Counted from the stretch's first letter, positions 53,373 through 62,906 are shown. The stretch is 64,000 bases of DNA from Sphingomonas asaccharolytica NBRC 15499 (GCF_001598355.1 NZ_BCYU01000019.1:1-64000); one strand, 5' to 3'. Notes: generated by a model not told the origin, from the sequence alone. Translations and numbers: made by a program.

Positions 53373-53981
53373 ATGAAATTGCAGAACAAGTTTATGAGGA
53401 TCGTCGTGAACATTGATGGAAAGATCCAGTTCGTGGCGCTGGGATGCGCCGCCCTTCTGAGCCTGCAAGCGGGTAGCGCCAACGCGAAGGACGCGGCGCC
53501 GCGCGTCGTATGGGGCAAGGCCGGCGTCAGCTCCGAGCTATATCATGACGATGCTTTGGCCTGCGGGATGAATGGCCTGGCCAGCAACATCGACAATACA
53601 AAGGAAGTGAAGACGTTGGCGCGCGCGTCGCAGCAGTTGGAAGGTATCGACGCCAGCGCTCAGGCCTCTATCGGCACGGCGATCGGTCCGACGGGGCAGC
53701 CCGACCCGGTATCGGGCGCCGAGAATAGAGCCATTCAGGAACAGGGGATCATCGCCGCCGCCAGACCCGACAAGCAATATGCAGGTATCAAGGAAACGAT
53801 GTTCCAAGTCGTGCGTCGCTGCATGATCGACCGCGGCTATGCCAAGATCGTTCTGACCGAAAATCAGCGCAAGCACTATGACGGGCTCAAGGGCGGAGCC
53901 AATGCGCGGCGCGCCTATATCCACGAACTGGCCAGCGATCCGCACGTGCTGGCAACGCAGCGCGAGGCGGCTGCACAGTAG
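53373..53981 (+). CDS. Small exported protein of unknown function
   Basis: I do not recognise a family. The 202-residue product has an N-terminal hydrophobic export signal (FVALGCAALLSLQAGSANA) and a soluble mature part with two cysteines, one in LACGMNG and one in RRCMIDRGYAKI. A Cys...CMxxRGY arrangement is common in small periplasmic proteins of alphaproteobacteria and could form a disulphide. It follows the halogenase gene by 19 bp and precedes the GH2 gene by 54 bp, so it is probably co-transcribed with both. The start is uncertain (53358, 53373 or 53394); GTGAGG supports 53373. Confidence 0.7.
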   Translation: MKLQNKFMRIVVNIDGKIQFVALGCAALLSLQAGSANAKDAAPRVVWGKAGVSSELYHDDALACGMNGLASNIDNTKEVKTLARASQQLEGIDASAQASIGTAIGPTGQPDPVSGAENRAIQEQGIIAAARPDKQYAGIKETMFQVVRRCMIDRGYAKIVLTENQRKHYDGLKGGANARRAYIHELASDPHVLATQREAAAQ

Positions 53982-54035
53982 ATCGTCGACGCAACGTTAG
54001 GCCGCAGCGCTGATCAGCATGCCTGGAGGAAACAA

Positions 54036-56471
54036 ATGTCGCGACCGCTGAGGGCAGTCTGGGGACTTGCCGCCGCATGGCTCATCTGGGCTTTGGCAAC
54101 TCCGGCGTTCGCGGAGACGCGCAGCCTCTCCCAGAACTGGCTGTTTGCGCGGGGCGAGGTGCAAGGTGCCGAAGCCCCTGCGTTCGATGATCGCGGCTGG
54201 AAGCCGGTCGTGGTGCCGCATGACTGGTCGATCATGGACGGGCCGGACGGTGCCGGACCGTTCGACCGCCGCGCCACCTCCGGCCAGGATTCGGGCTATC
54301 TGTCGGGCGGCGTCGGCTGGTATCGGCGCCACCTGAAGCTCGATGCATCCGCGATGCGCAAGATCGTTCGGCTCAACTTCGAAGCAGTCTATATGGACGC
54401 CACGATCTGGGTGAACGGCCGCCGGATTGCCGAACACCATTATGGCTACACCGCCTTCACGGTCGATCTTACCGGCAAGCTGCGGGCCGGCGACAATGTC
54501 ATCGCTCTGCGCGTCAATCACGCCGATCCATCGTCGCGTTGGTATGCGGGATCGGGCATCATCCGGCCGGTCACGCTCCAGATCCTCGATTGCGTTCATA
54601 TCGACCCGGACTCGGTCTTCGTGACCACGCCCAAAGCGACGCGGGACATGGGCATGGTCGCGATCCGGGCATCCGCGAGCAATTGCACGGTCCGGGCGCA
54701 ATCGGTCGAACTCGTGTCCAAGATAGTCGCGGCGAATGGCCGAGTGGTGGCGCAGACCAGTCGGCGCCAAGATCTAGGAGCAGGGGCGCGCGGCGAATGG
54801 GACCAATCGCTCGCGATCCCGCGCCCGGCCTTGTGGTCGCCCGCCTCTCCCCAACTCTACACGCTGGTGCAGGAAACGCGGATTGGCGGCGTCGTCACCG
54901 ACAGCCGCCGAACCCGCTTCGGCATCCGCACGATCACCGCCGATGCGACGAACGGTCTTCGGATCAACGGCAAGCGTGTGGTCCTGCGCGGCGGGAATAT
55001 TCACCACGACAATTATATGCTCGGCGCCGCGGGGTATCCCGATGCCGACCGGCGCAAAGTCGCGCTGATGAAGGCGGCCGGCTACAATGCCATCCGAAGC
55101 GCACACAATCCGGCGAGCCAGGCAACGCTTGAAGCCGCCGACGAACTCGGCATGCTGGTGATCGACGAGGCCTTCGACGCTTGGAACAAGGACAAGCGCT
55201 CTCAGGATTATTCCCGTTTCTTCGCCACGGATTGGCCGCAGGATATCGCCAGCATGGTGGTCAGCGGCCGCAATCACCCGAGCGTGATCTTCTGGAGCAT
55301 CGGCAACGAAATCCCGGAACAGGGATCGCCGCTGGGCGTCGAGACGGCAGAAAAGCTGGCCGCACGCGTACGCGCCCTTGATCCGACCCGGCCAGTGACC
55401 CAAGCGGTGAGCATCGATCCGCCCGAGAGCGACAAGCAGTTCGCGACGCTCGACGTGGCCGGATACAATTATCGAGCGCATTTGTTCGCGGGCGATCACG
55501 TGAAATTCCCGCAGCGCGTCATGTACACCTCTGAATCGACCTCGCGGGATGCCTTTGACTATTGGCGACCGGTCGAAACCAAGCCCTGGGTAATCGGTGA
55601 TTTCGTCTGGACCGCCGTCGATTATCTGGGCGAATCCGGCATCGGCTGGATGGGCTATAGCCAGGACTGGCAGAAGCTCGGCCCCTACCCTTGGCATCTC
55701 GGTTATAGCGGTGAAATCGACGCGACGGGGCGCAGGAGACCCGCCGCTTATTACCGCGAAGTGCTGTGGAAGACGGGGATTGATCCGATCGCGGCGTTCG
55801 TTCGCCAGCCCGAAGGAACCCAGGACCTCCCCGATCGGCATTTCTATCCGATTACGCCGCCTCATCTCGATTGGTCGCTCGACGACGTTCACCCCAGTTG
55901 GACGTGGCCGGGACAGGAAGGCAAGCCGCTCGAGGTCGTGGTCTATTCCGAACTTCCGGAAGTGGAGTTGCTGCTCAACGGAGTCAGCCTCGGGCGCAGG
56001 CAGGTGGGCGTCGAGAGCGAATTCAAGACCGTGTTCAAGACGCCCTATGCGCCTGGCAGGCTGACTGCCGTCGGTTATGACCACGGACGTGAGATGGCAC
56101 GCTGGGAATTGCGCACCGCAGGCCCGCCGACCAAGGCCCGCGTGACCGTCGATCACCGCCGCCTCGCCGCCAATGGCGAAAATCTCGCTTATCTGACGGT
56201 GGAACTCGTCGATGCCGCCGGAACACCGGTCTACGACCAGCACGCCGACCGTGTCGTGACGGTGCGGGCCCTTGGCGCAGCGACGTTGGCGGGTATCGGC
56301 AATGGCAACCCGCAAGACGCATCGAGCTTCCAGTCGGGCGCGCGCAAGAGTTTTCACGGACGCGTCGTTGCGGCATTGCGCGCGGGCACCAGAGCCGGGC
56401 CCGTCATGGTCGACGTCGACATCGAGGGGTTGCCGACGCAGCGCCTTCAACTCGAAACCATAGCGAAATAG
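54036..56471 (+). CDS. Beta-galactosidase (GH2)
   Basis: An 811-residue secreted GH2 enzyme. A signal peptide (...LIWALATPAFAE) is followed by a sugar-binding jelly-roll (about 30-180, with VPHDWSIMDGP and GVGWYRRHLKL), an Ig-like domain and a TIM barrel. The acid/base is Glu425 in WSIGNEIPEQG and the nucleophile Glu500 in YTSESTSRDAF. C-terminal DUF4982-like and Ig-like domains follow. It removes beta-galactosyl (or related) residues. TGGAGGAAA precedes the ATG. It follows the TBDR-halogenase-small protein genes, so it likely belongs to the same unit, giving a third beta-galactosidase family in this locus. Confidence 0.92.
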   Translation: MSRPLRAVWGLAAAWLIWALATPAFAETRSLSQNWLFARGEVQGAEAPAFDDRGWKPVVVPHDWSIMDGPDGAGPFDRRATSGQDSGYLSGGVGWYRRHLKLDASAMRKIVRLNFEAVYMDATIWVNGRRIAEHHYGYTAFTVDLTGKLRAGDNVIALRVNHADPSSRWYAGSGIIRPVTLQILDCVHIDPDSVFVTTPKATRDMGMVAIRASASNCTVRAQSVELVSKIVAANGRVVAQTSRRQDLGAGARGEWDQSLAIPRPALWSPASPQLYTLVQETRIGGVVTDSRRTRFGIRTITADATNGLRINGKRVVLRGGNIHHDNYMLGAAGYPDADRRKVALMKAAGYNAIRSAHNPASQATLEAADELGMLVIDEAFDAWNKDKRSQDYSRFFATDWPQDIASMVVSGRNHPSVIFWSIGNEIPEQGSPLGVETAEKLAARVRALDPTRPVTQAVSIDPPESDKQFATLDVAGYNYRAHLFAGDHVKFPQRVMYTSESTSRDAFDYWRPVETKPWVIGDFVWTAVDYLGESGIGWMGYSQDWQKLGPYPWHLGYSGEIDATGRRRPAAYYREVLWKTGIDPIAAFVRQPEGTQDLPDRHFYPITPPHLDWSLDDVHPSWTWPGQEGKPLEVVVYSELPEVELLLNGVSLGRRQVGVESEFKTVFKTPYAPGRLTAVGYDHGREMARWELRTAGPPTKARVTVDHRRLAANGENLAYLTVELVDAAGTPVYDQHADRVVTVRALGAATLAGIGNGNPQDASSFQSGARKSFHGRVVAALRAGTRAGPVMVDVDIEGLPTQRLQLETIAK

Positions 56472-56818
56472 TGCCCAGCCCGTCGCGGTTTCGAGCAACA
56501 CACCGGGCAATTAGCCTGTCTTGAAAGCGGAAAAGTTACGAGGCGGACTGACATTATTTAGGACAGTCCAGCAACTCGATAAACGGGAATAGGCAAGTAA
56601 TTTTTCGTATATTTACAATGCCTTCTACTATGAATTTAATGGACCAACCGTTGGACTTCGGCGGGTGATTACGTCTACCAGCCGAACCGGAGTCAGCCCG
56701 TTTTGCCAGAATGCAGCCGGACCGGGTCATGGGGGAGGAGTTGCGGGTGATCGCACATGCAATGCTGCCGGGCGCAGCCTCGCCTCGGCCGAGTTATCGA
56801 CCGCTCAAGGGAGAGAGA
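56472..56818. promoter_or_regulatory. Regulatory gap upstream of GH35
   Basis: 347 bp without a gene. It contains an inverted repeat with arms GGACTG (56545-56550) and CAGTCC (56564-56569), an AT-rich stretch around 56597-56640, and an 11-bp palindrome CCAACCGTTGG (56644-56654). No clear terminator for GH2 is visible. It ends with AGGGAGAGA before the GH35 ATG. Confidence 0.55.
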
Positions 56819-58402
56819 ATGAACCTGTTTCGTAGCCTCTGCGGCATGCTCCTCACACTGTGTCTTGCCCTACCCGCCTCTGCCGGCGAACTGCCGCGGA
56901 TCGTCTCCAAGAACGGCCGGCACGCTTTGTACGTCGATGGCGCACCGTTCCTGGTTCTCGGCGGGCAGGCACACAATTCGAGTAATTATCCGGCCATGTT
57001 GCCCGAGGTCTGGCCGACGATTCGCGCCATTCACGCCAATACGCTCGAGATTCCGGTAGCCTGGGAGCAGATTGAGCCGGTTGAGGGCAAGTTCGATTTT
57101 TCATGGGTCGACGCGTTGATTCCGCAGGCCCGCGAGAACCACGTACGTCTCGTCCTGCTGTGGTTCGGGACCTGGAAGAACACCGGGCCGGCCTATGCGC
57201 CGGAATGGGTGAAGGCGGATTCGAAGCGGTTTCCGCACATGATGACCGAGGATGGCAAGCCGCACTATCTTCATACGCCGCTCGGCCGAAATACGCTCGA
57301 AGCCGACAAGCGCGCGTTTGTCGCGCTGATGCGCCACCTCCGCGAGATCGACCCGGATCACACCGTCATCATGGTGCAGCCGGAGAATGAAGTCGGGAGC
57401 TATGGCCTCGATCGCGACTATTCACCCGAAGCGAACCGGCTGTTCGCGGCGCCCATCCCGGCAGAACTAGCGCGGCGGACCGGGAAAAGCGGCACCTGGA
57501 CGGAGGCCTTCGGCAAGACCGCTGCGCGAAACTTCACCGCCTGGTACCTCGCACGATATATCGACGAGGTCGCCGCGGCCGGCCAAGCCGAACTCAACCT
57601 GCCGATGTACGTCAATGCCGCGCTCAGCGACGCCTTTAACGACGCCGGAGGCAATAGCGGGCCCGACTGGGCGGTGATCGACATCTGGAAGGCGGCGGCT
57701 CCGCACATCGCGATCGAAGCGCCCGACATCTACGAGCGCAATTCGACGGCCGTTGCGGCCTATATGGATCACTATGCCCGGCCGGATAATCCGCTGTTCA
57801 TTCCCGAGACTGGCAACGACCTGGGATTCGCGCGGTTCTTCTGGCTGGCGCTCGGCAAGGGGGCGATCGGCTGGTCTCCGTTCGGGATGGATCCGACCTA
57901 TTCCAATTTCCCGCTCGGCGGTCTGAACACGCCCGAGAATCTCGAAGCCGTCTCGTCCAAATTCGCGCTGATGGCGCCGATCGCACGGGACTGGGCTCGG
58001 CTCGCGTCCGAGCATCCCACGGTCGGGTTCGCAAAAGGCGAGGACGTGTCGGATCAATCCGCGATGCTCGGCCGCTGGAAAATCACTGCGCAATACGGGC
58101 TGTGGGAGTTCGGGGGCCGCGATGCCCCGCCAAATCCCAACAAGGACCGCCCCGTCGGCGGCGCGGCCGTCATGGAGTTGGGGCCGGACGAGTTCTTGCT
58201 TGCCGGGTCCGACGTGCGCATCGCCTTCAGCCAAGCCGCCCCGGCACCCGATGGAGGTGGACGTTTCATGATGGTCGAGGAAGGCACGTTCCAGAATGGC
58301 CGCTGGCTCATGAAGCGCCGTTGGAACGGTGACGAGGTAGATCACGGCCTCAACCTGACGAAGCCGACGCTGCTCAAAATACGGTTCGGCATCTCTCGCT
58401 GA
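56819..58402 (+). CDS. Beta-galactosidase-like GH35 enzyme (DUF5597 type)
   Basis: A 527-residue exported GH35-type hydrolase, shorter than classic GH35 enzymes. A signal peptide (MNLFRSLCGMLLTLCLALPASAGE) is followed by VSKNGRHALYVDGAPFLVLGGQAHNSS and a TIM barrel with acid/base Glu191 in QPENEVGSYG and nucleophile Glu330 in FIPETGND. A C-terminal beta domain replaces the larger C-terminal modules. These proteins are assigned to GH35 with a DUF5597 domain. AGGGAGAGA fixes the start at 56819. It would act on beta-galactosides of the same substrate. It is the last glycosidase of the locus. Confidence 0.88.
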   Translation: MNLFRSLCGMLLTLCLALPASAGELPRIVSKNGRHALYVDGAPFLVLGGQAHNSSNYPAMLPEVWPTIRAIHANTLEIPVAWEQIEPVEGKFDFSWVDALIPQARENHVRLVLLWFGTWKNTGPAYAPEWVKADSKRFPHMMTEDGKPHYLHTPLGRNTLEADKRAFVALMRHLREIDPDHTVIMVQPENEVGSYGLDRDYSPEANRLFAAPIPAELARRTGKSGTWTEAFGKTAARNFTAWYLARYIDEVAAAGQAELNLPMYVNAALSDAFNDAGGNSGPDWAVIDIWKAAAPHIAIEAPDIYERNSTAVAAYMDHYARPDNPLFIPETGNDLGFARFFWLALGKGAIGWSPFGMDPTYSNFPLGGLNTPENLEAVSSKFALMAPIARDWARLASEHPTVGFAKGEDVSDQSAMLGRWKITAQYGLWEFGGRDAPPNPNKDRPVGGAAVMELGPDEFLLAGSDVRIAFSQAAPAPDGGGRFMMVEEGTFQNGRWLMKRRWNGDEVDHGLNLTKPTLLKIRFGISR

Positions 58403-58482
58403 CAGCCGTCCATCCCTCGTGCGCGTGGCGCGTAAGGCGTAGCAAGTGAGGAAGACGCCCGTCGGGCGCCCTCCTCAAGAGA

Positions 58483-59553
58483 TCACCGGCGGTGCCGGAC
58501 CTGCGTCTCTCCGAAAATAACCTGCTGGACCATCGGCAGGCGCATCATCACGTGCGGAAAGCCGGGATCGATCGCGCTCACGGCGTCGAGCCGTGCCCGC
58601 TGTTCATCGCTGAACTCGACGTCGAGTGCACCGAGATTTTCCTCCAGCTGCTGGAGCGTACGAGCGCCGATGATCGGCGACGTGACCGCAGGATTGAGCA
58701 GGGTCCAGGCGAGGGCTACCTGCGCGCGCGACTTGCCCAGCCCTTCGGCGACCTTTCCGACCTCGTCCGCGATGGTGAGGTTGCGCTCGGTAAGCATGTT
58801 ATGCGCGAGCACCACGTTGTGACGGGTGCCCGTCGGGTTCGCCGACGCCTCGACGTCGAGGTCCGAACGCTTGTACTTGCCGGTCAGCACCCCGCCGGCG
58901 AGCGGCGACCACGGGATGACCCCCAGCCCCATTTCCTCGGCCATCGGTGCGAGATCGCGCTCGACGGTGCGTTCGGCGAGACTGTATTCGACCTGCAACG
59001 CAACCAGAGGCGACCAGCCGCGAAGATCGGCAATCGCTTGCATCCGCGAAACCTGCCAGGCGGGCGTGTCGGAGATCCCGAGATAAAGAACCTTGCCTTG
59101 ACGCACGAGGTCGTCGAGTCCGCGCAGGACTTCCTCGACCGGCGTCGTGAAATCCCAGACGTGCAGGTACAGCAAGTCGATATGGTCGGTGCCGAGCTTC
59201 TTGAGGCTCTCCTCGACCGAGCGGACCATCGACTTACGGTGATTGCCCCCGGCATTGGGGTCGTCAGGTCGGCGGCTCATCGTATATTTGGTGGCGATGA
59301 CGAGTTGCTCGCGCTTATCGGCCATGAACGTGCCGAGCAGGCGCTCGGATGACCCGCCTGTGTACATGCTCGCGGTATCGATGAAATTGCCACCGCGATC
59401 GACATAGGTATCGAACAAGCGGCGTGCCTCGTCCTCGTCGGCGCCCCAGCCCCAGTCGGATCCGAACGTCATCGTGCCCAGCGAGAGCGGCGAAACGCGC
59501 AAGCCCGAGCGGCCGAGCAAGCGATAGGATTGAAGGGTCGAACTATTGGTCAT
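58483..59553 (-). CDS. Aldo/keto reductase
   Basis: A 356-residue NADPH-dependent (alpha/beta)8 barrel. The catalytic tetrad is visible: Asp and Tyr in NFIDTASMYTGGSSERLLG, Lys in LVIATKYT and His in LLYLHVWD. The C-terminal NADPH site is SPIIGARTLQQLEEN. It reduces aldehydes or ketones; sequence does not fix the substrate. GGGAGA precedes ATG 59553. It is divergent from a LysR regulator with 117 bp between, the usual arrangement of regulator and target. It may be unrelated to the glycan locus. Confidence 0.9.
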   Translation of the reverse strand: MTNSSTLQSYRLLGRSGLRVSPLSLGTMTFGSDWGWGADEDEARRLFDTYVDRGGNFIDTASMYTGGSSERLLGTFMADKREQLVIATKYTMSRRPDDPNAGGNHRKSMVRSVEESLKKLGTDHIDLLYLHVWDFTTPVEEVLRGLDDLVRQGKVLYLGISDTPAWQVSRMQAIADLRGWSPLVALQVEYSLAERTVERDLAPMAEEMGLGVIPWSPLAGGVLTGKYKRSDLDVEASANPTGTRHNVVLAHNMLTERNLTIADEVGKVAEGLGKSRAQVALAWTLLNPAVTSPIIGARTLQQLEENLGALDVEFSDEQRARLDAVSAIDPGFPHVMMRLPMVQQVIFGETQVRHRR

Positions 59554-59670
59554 TGTCCATTCTCCCACGAACGCGCCGATGCGTCCTTCGTGCGAGGGGC
59601 GATATGGCTCGTGATCTACGGTAAGATTATCTGCTAGAATTCACCTTATCTATGAAGCTGGACATGGATA

Positions 59671-60567
59671 ATGCGCGGCACGGATTTTGCGAACCTCAAC
59701 GCTTTCGCCGCCGTCGTGGAGCATCGCAGTTTCGCTCGCGCAGCAGCGCATCTGGGCGTCACGCCCTCGGCGCTCAGCCAGACGATCCGCCAGCTCGAGG
59801 AGCGGCTCGGCGTGCGCCTGCTCAATCGGACGACGCGAAGCGTGGCTCCGACGACGGCCGGCGAACGCCTCTATCAAAGGCTTCGTCCCGCCGTGGACGA
59901 ACTCGACGCGGCCGTCACAGAGGCGACTTCGACGCGCGAACGTCCGGCGGGCGTGCTGCGTATCAACGCGCCGCGAACCGCTGCGCTTAGGCTGATCGCG
60001 CCGCGCCTGGGCCGCTTCCATCGCGACAATCCCGGCGTGATACTCGACGTCACGGTGGACGATGCGCTGACGGATATCGTCGCAGGCCGTTTCGACGCCG
60101 GGATCCGACTTGGCGAACTGCTCGAAAAGGACATGATCGCGGTGCGCCTGACCGGCGAAATGGAGATGATCGCGGTCGCTTCGCCGGATTATCTTGCACG
60201 CCATGGCACGCCTGAAACCCCGGATGAGCTCCATAACCATGCCTGCCTCAACTGGCGCTGGCCGACCGACGGCAGCCTTTATCGCTGGGAATTCGAAGAA
60301 AACGGCAGGGAATTCGAGATTGCGGTGAACGGGCCGATCATTGCCAACGATATCGAAGTGGTTTTGCAGGCCGCGCTCCAGGGCCTAGGGATCGCCTATG
60401 CGTCCCACGAATGGATCGAAGGGTGGCTGAAAGAAGGCAAGCTGGTCCGCGTGCTTGAGCGTTATTCACCTAAATTTCCCGGCGTGTATCTATACCATCC
60501 CAGTCGGCGGCAGCAGCCGCCAGCGCTGCGCGCGTTCATCGATTGCCTGTTGGATCGGCAAGCCTGA
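59671..60567 (+). CDS. LysR family transcriptional regulator
   Basis: A 298-residue LTTR. The HTH domain is NLNAFAAVVEHRSFARAAAHLGVTPSALSQTIRQLEERLGVRLLNRTTRSV (residues 9-60), and the effector-binding domain starts after VLRINAPRTAALRLIAPRL. It belongs to the group commonly found divergent from aldo/keto reductases and other oxidoreductases and probably controls the divergent gene at 58483-59553. The inducer is unknown. Confidence 0.9.
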   Translation: MRGTDFANLNAFAAVVEHRSFARAAAHLGVTPSALSQTIRQLEERLGVRLLNRTTRSVAPTTAGERLYQRLRPAVDELDAAVTEATSTRERPAGVLRINAPRTAALRLIAPRLGRFHRDNPGVILDVTVDDALTDIVAGRFDAGIRLGELLEKDMIAVRLTGEMEMIAVASPDYLARHGTPETPDELHNHACLNWRWPTDGSLYRWEFEENGREFEIAVNGPIIANDIEVVLQAALQGLGIAYASHEWIEGWLKEGKLVRVLERYSPKFPGVYLYHPSRRQQPPALRAFIDCLLDRQA

Positions 60568-60770
60568 AGCGGACCGGTCCGACCCGGCAAACAACGGCCA
60601 GTCGCAGCGCACGGCAATGCGCGGAACGGCACTTCAGGCAACCGCTAAGCGGCGGTGCGCCGTGAAGACATCAGCAAAAGTGCCAAGGGTATTTGGGTCG
60701 GGATGGTCGCTAAAGGCAGGCGCGGCGGCAAAAGTCATATTAACGGCGGCGTCAACCGCGTACGACACGC
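60568..60770. other. Convergent gap between LysR and the ABC exporter
   Basis: 203 bp. On the minus strand a 34-codon frame (60634-60738, MTFAAAPAFSDHPDPNTLGT...) follows the exporter gene, but it has no ribosome site and no double-glycine motif. I see no terminator or repeat here. Confidence 0.4.
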
Positions 60771-62906
60771 TTAACCATTGGCCGCGACCGGACCGAGCGT
60801 GGGCGCGGCAAAGCGCCGGGTTACCGCGCCATTATTGACCTCGATCACGACGTCCGCGCGTTCGATCAGGGCTGGGCGATGAGCGATCGCAATCCGCGTA
60901 ATCGGCATTCGCGCCACTGTATCGGCGATCGCTTCCTCGAGCGCGGCATCAAGATTGGCCGTGCCCTCATCGAGCAGCAGCATGTCGGGCTCGCGGTAGA
61001 TCGCGCGGGCGAGCAGCATGCGCTGGCGCTGTCCGCCCGACAGGGCCGCGCCCATGTCGCTCACCAGGCTCTGGTAACCCATCGGCATTGCCAGGATATC
61101 GTCGTGAATGTGCGCCAGCCGCGCCGCCGCTTCGACCGCGGCCGGATTCGCGCCGGTGTCGAACGAGGCGATATTATCGGCAAAGGTGCCGGCGAACAGC
61201 AAATCGTCCTGGAGCACCGCGCCGACCCTGCTGCGCCATTGCGCGAGGTTGCCGGGGCCGAGCGGCACGCCGTCGATCAGAATGCGCCCGCTGGTCGGCG
61301 TCAACAGGCCGAGCAACAGCTTGGCGAGAGTCGTCTTGCCGGCGCCCGACGGTCCGGCGATCGCGATGAAGCTTCCCGCAGGTATCGTGAAGGAGATGTC
61401 GTGGAACAGCTCGGCTTCGGTCGCGCTGTAGGTGAAACCGAGATTCTCGACGCGGATTTCCGCCGGTTTCAACCGGCCATGATCGCGCGGCACCACGATC
61501 CCGGTCTGCTCGCGTTGCTCACTGGTGATATCGGCCAGTCGGTCGAGGTGCAGGCTGACCACCCGCCATTGCCGGAATTGCGCGACCAGCTGGATCGCGC
61601 TGGTATGAAAGCTATTGCGATAGGCGACCAACGCCATCAGCTGGCCGATCGTGAAATCATTGGCGACCACTGCCTGCGCGCCGAGATAGACGATCATGAT
61701 CAACTGGACGCTGAAGATGAGATGTTCGGCGAAGACGATGCGGATCGCCGCCATTTCCGCGTGATAACCCGCGGAGATGACGTCGGCCAGGCGCCCGCGC
61801 CAGCTGGCTTCGCGTAGGGCCTCGCTGACCCCGAGCTTGATCGTGCGGATGCCGCGGATGCTCTCGAGCAGATAGGTCTCCTCGCTCGCGCGCGCCGCGA
61901 TCGCTTCCTCGGAGCGGCGGCGCCATTCGGGGATCATCAGCACGACCACGCCGACATAGAGCAAAGTCGCGCCCAGCACGACCGACGCGAGCAGCGGCGA
62001 CAGTAACAGCATCGCGATCAGCAGCGTGACCGCCAGGACGCCATCGACGAGAACGTTGACCAGGCCTTGGGTCAGCAGATCCTCGATCGGGCGGATCGAG
62101 CCCATCCGTGCCTGGATATCGCCGATATGTCGCCGCTCGAAATAGGCGGCGGGCAGCCGGATCAGATGGCGCATGACATTGCCCGCGAGCTGATAGGCGA
62201 TCGATTCGCCCAGGGTCAGCACGACCCAACTCCGTAGCGCCTGCAGGATCGCGTTGATGATATAGAGCGCGCCGAAGCCGAGCGCGAGCAATCCCAGCAG
62301 CGAAACGTTCCCCTGGCCGATGCCCTCGTCGATCGTCAGCTGCATGAAGAAAGGCAGCGCGAGGTTGGTGAGTTGCAGGATGATCGACAGGCCGATGACG
62401 TGCGCCAGGGCGCCGCGCAGTCCCTTCATGCGGCTCCATAGCCGCCAGATATGTGGCCGGTTGACCGCCTTGATCGGGCAGAAATCGACTTCGGGTTCGA
62501 GCTCGAGCGCAACCCCGGTGAACGCCTTGGAGAACTTCGACAGCGGCAAGGTACGCCGGCCTAGCGCCGGATCGAGGATCGTCACGCCCCCCTGAGCGAC
62601 ACGTTCGAGCACGACGAAGTGATTGAGCTTCCAATGCAGGATCGCGGGGAGGCGCAACTCGCACAACTCTTCGAGTTCGAGGCGGAGGGGGCGTGCCGAC
62701 AATTTGATGTCGGCGGCGACCCGCATCAGGTCGGCCAACGTCGATCCCTTGATCGACAACCCCGCCCGCCGGCGCAACGTCGGCAGATCGAGATGATGAC
62801 CATGATGGTTGGCGATCATCACCAGACAAGCGATGCCGCACTCGGCCGCCTCGGCCTGATGGACCGGACGCAGTCGGGTGCTCCACGGCCATTCGAGCAT
62901 GCTCAT
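60771..62906 (-). CDS. Peptidase-domain (C39) ABC transporter
   Basis: A 711-residue bacteriocin-type exporter in three parts. The N-terminal C39 peptidase has Cys23 in AAECGIACLVM, His96 in NHFVVLERV and Asp112 in LDPALG, a complete catalytic triad. Next are six TM helices (about 160-440), then the nucleotide-binding domain with Walker A GPSGAGKTT, signature LSGGQRQRM and Walker B LLLDEGTANLD. Such proteins cut double-glycine leaders from small peptides and export the core across the inner membrane. Its ATG overlaps the HlyD adaptor stop by 4 bp. The cargo peptide is not seen in the window; an outer-membrane channel would also be required. Confidence 0.93.
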   Translation of the reverse strand: MSMLEWPWSTRLRPVHQAEAAECGIACLVMIANHHGHHLDLPTLRRRAGLSIKGSTLADLMRVAADIKLSARPLRLELEELCELRLPAILHWKLNHFVVLERVAQGGVTILDPALGRRTLPLSKFSKAFTGVALELEPEVDFCPIKAVNRPHIWRLWSRMKGLRGALAHVIGLSIILQLTNLALPFFMQLTIDEGIGQGNVSLLGLLALGFGALYIINAILQALRSWVVLTLGESIAYQLAGNVMRHLIRLPAAYFERRHIGDIQARMGSIRPIEDLLTQGLVNVLVDGVLAVTLLIAMLLLSPLLASVVLGATLLYVGVVVLMIPEWRRRSEEAIAARASEETYLLESIRGIRTIKLGVSEALREASWRGRLADVISAGYHAEMAAIRIVFAEHLIFSVQLIMIVYLGAQAVVANDFTIGQLMALVAYRNSFHTSAIQLVAQFRQWRVVSLHLDRLADITSEQREQTGIVVPRDHGRLKPAEIRVENLGFTYSATEAELFHDISFTIPAGSFIAIAGPSGAGKTTLAKLLLGLLTPTSGRILIDGVPLGPGNLAQWRSRVGAVLQDDLLFAGTFADNIASFDTGANPAAVEAAARLAHIHDDILAMPMGYQSLVSDMGAALSGGQRQRMLLARAIYREPDMLLLDEGTANLDAALEEAIADTVARMPITRIAIAHRPALIERADVVIEVNNGAVTRRFAAPTLGPVAANG

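Noticed and set aside
60634-60738. A 34-codon minus-strand frame after the C39 exporter, considered as a peptide precursor
   Set aside because: No Shine-Dalgarno and no double-glycine processing site; length and position alone are weak evidence.
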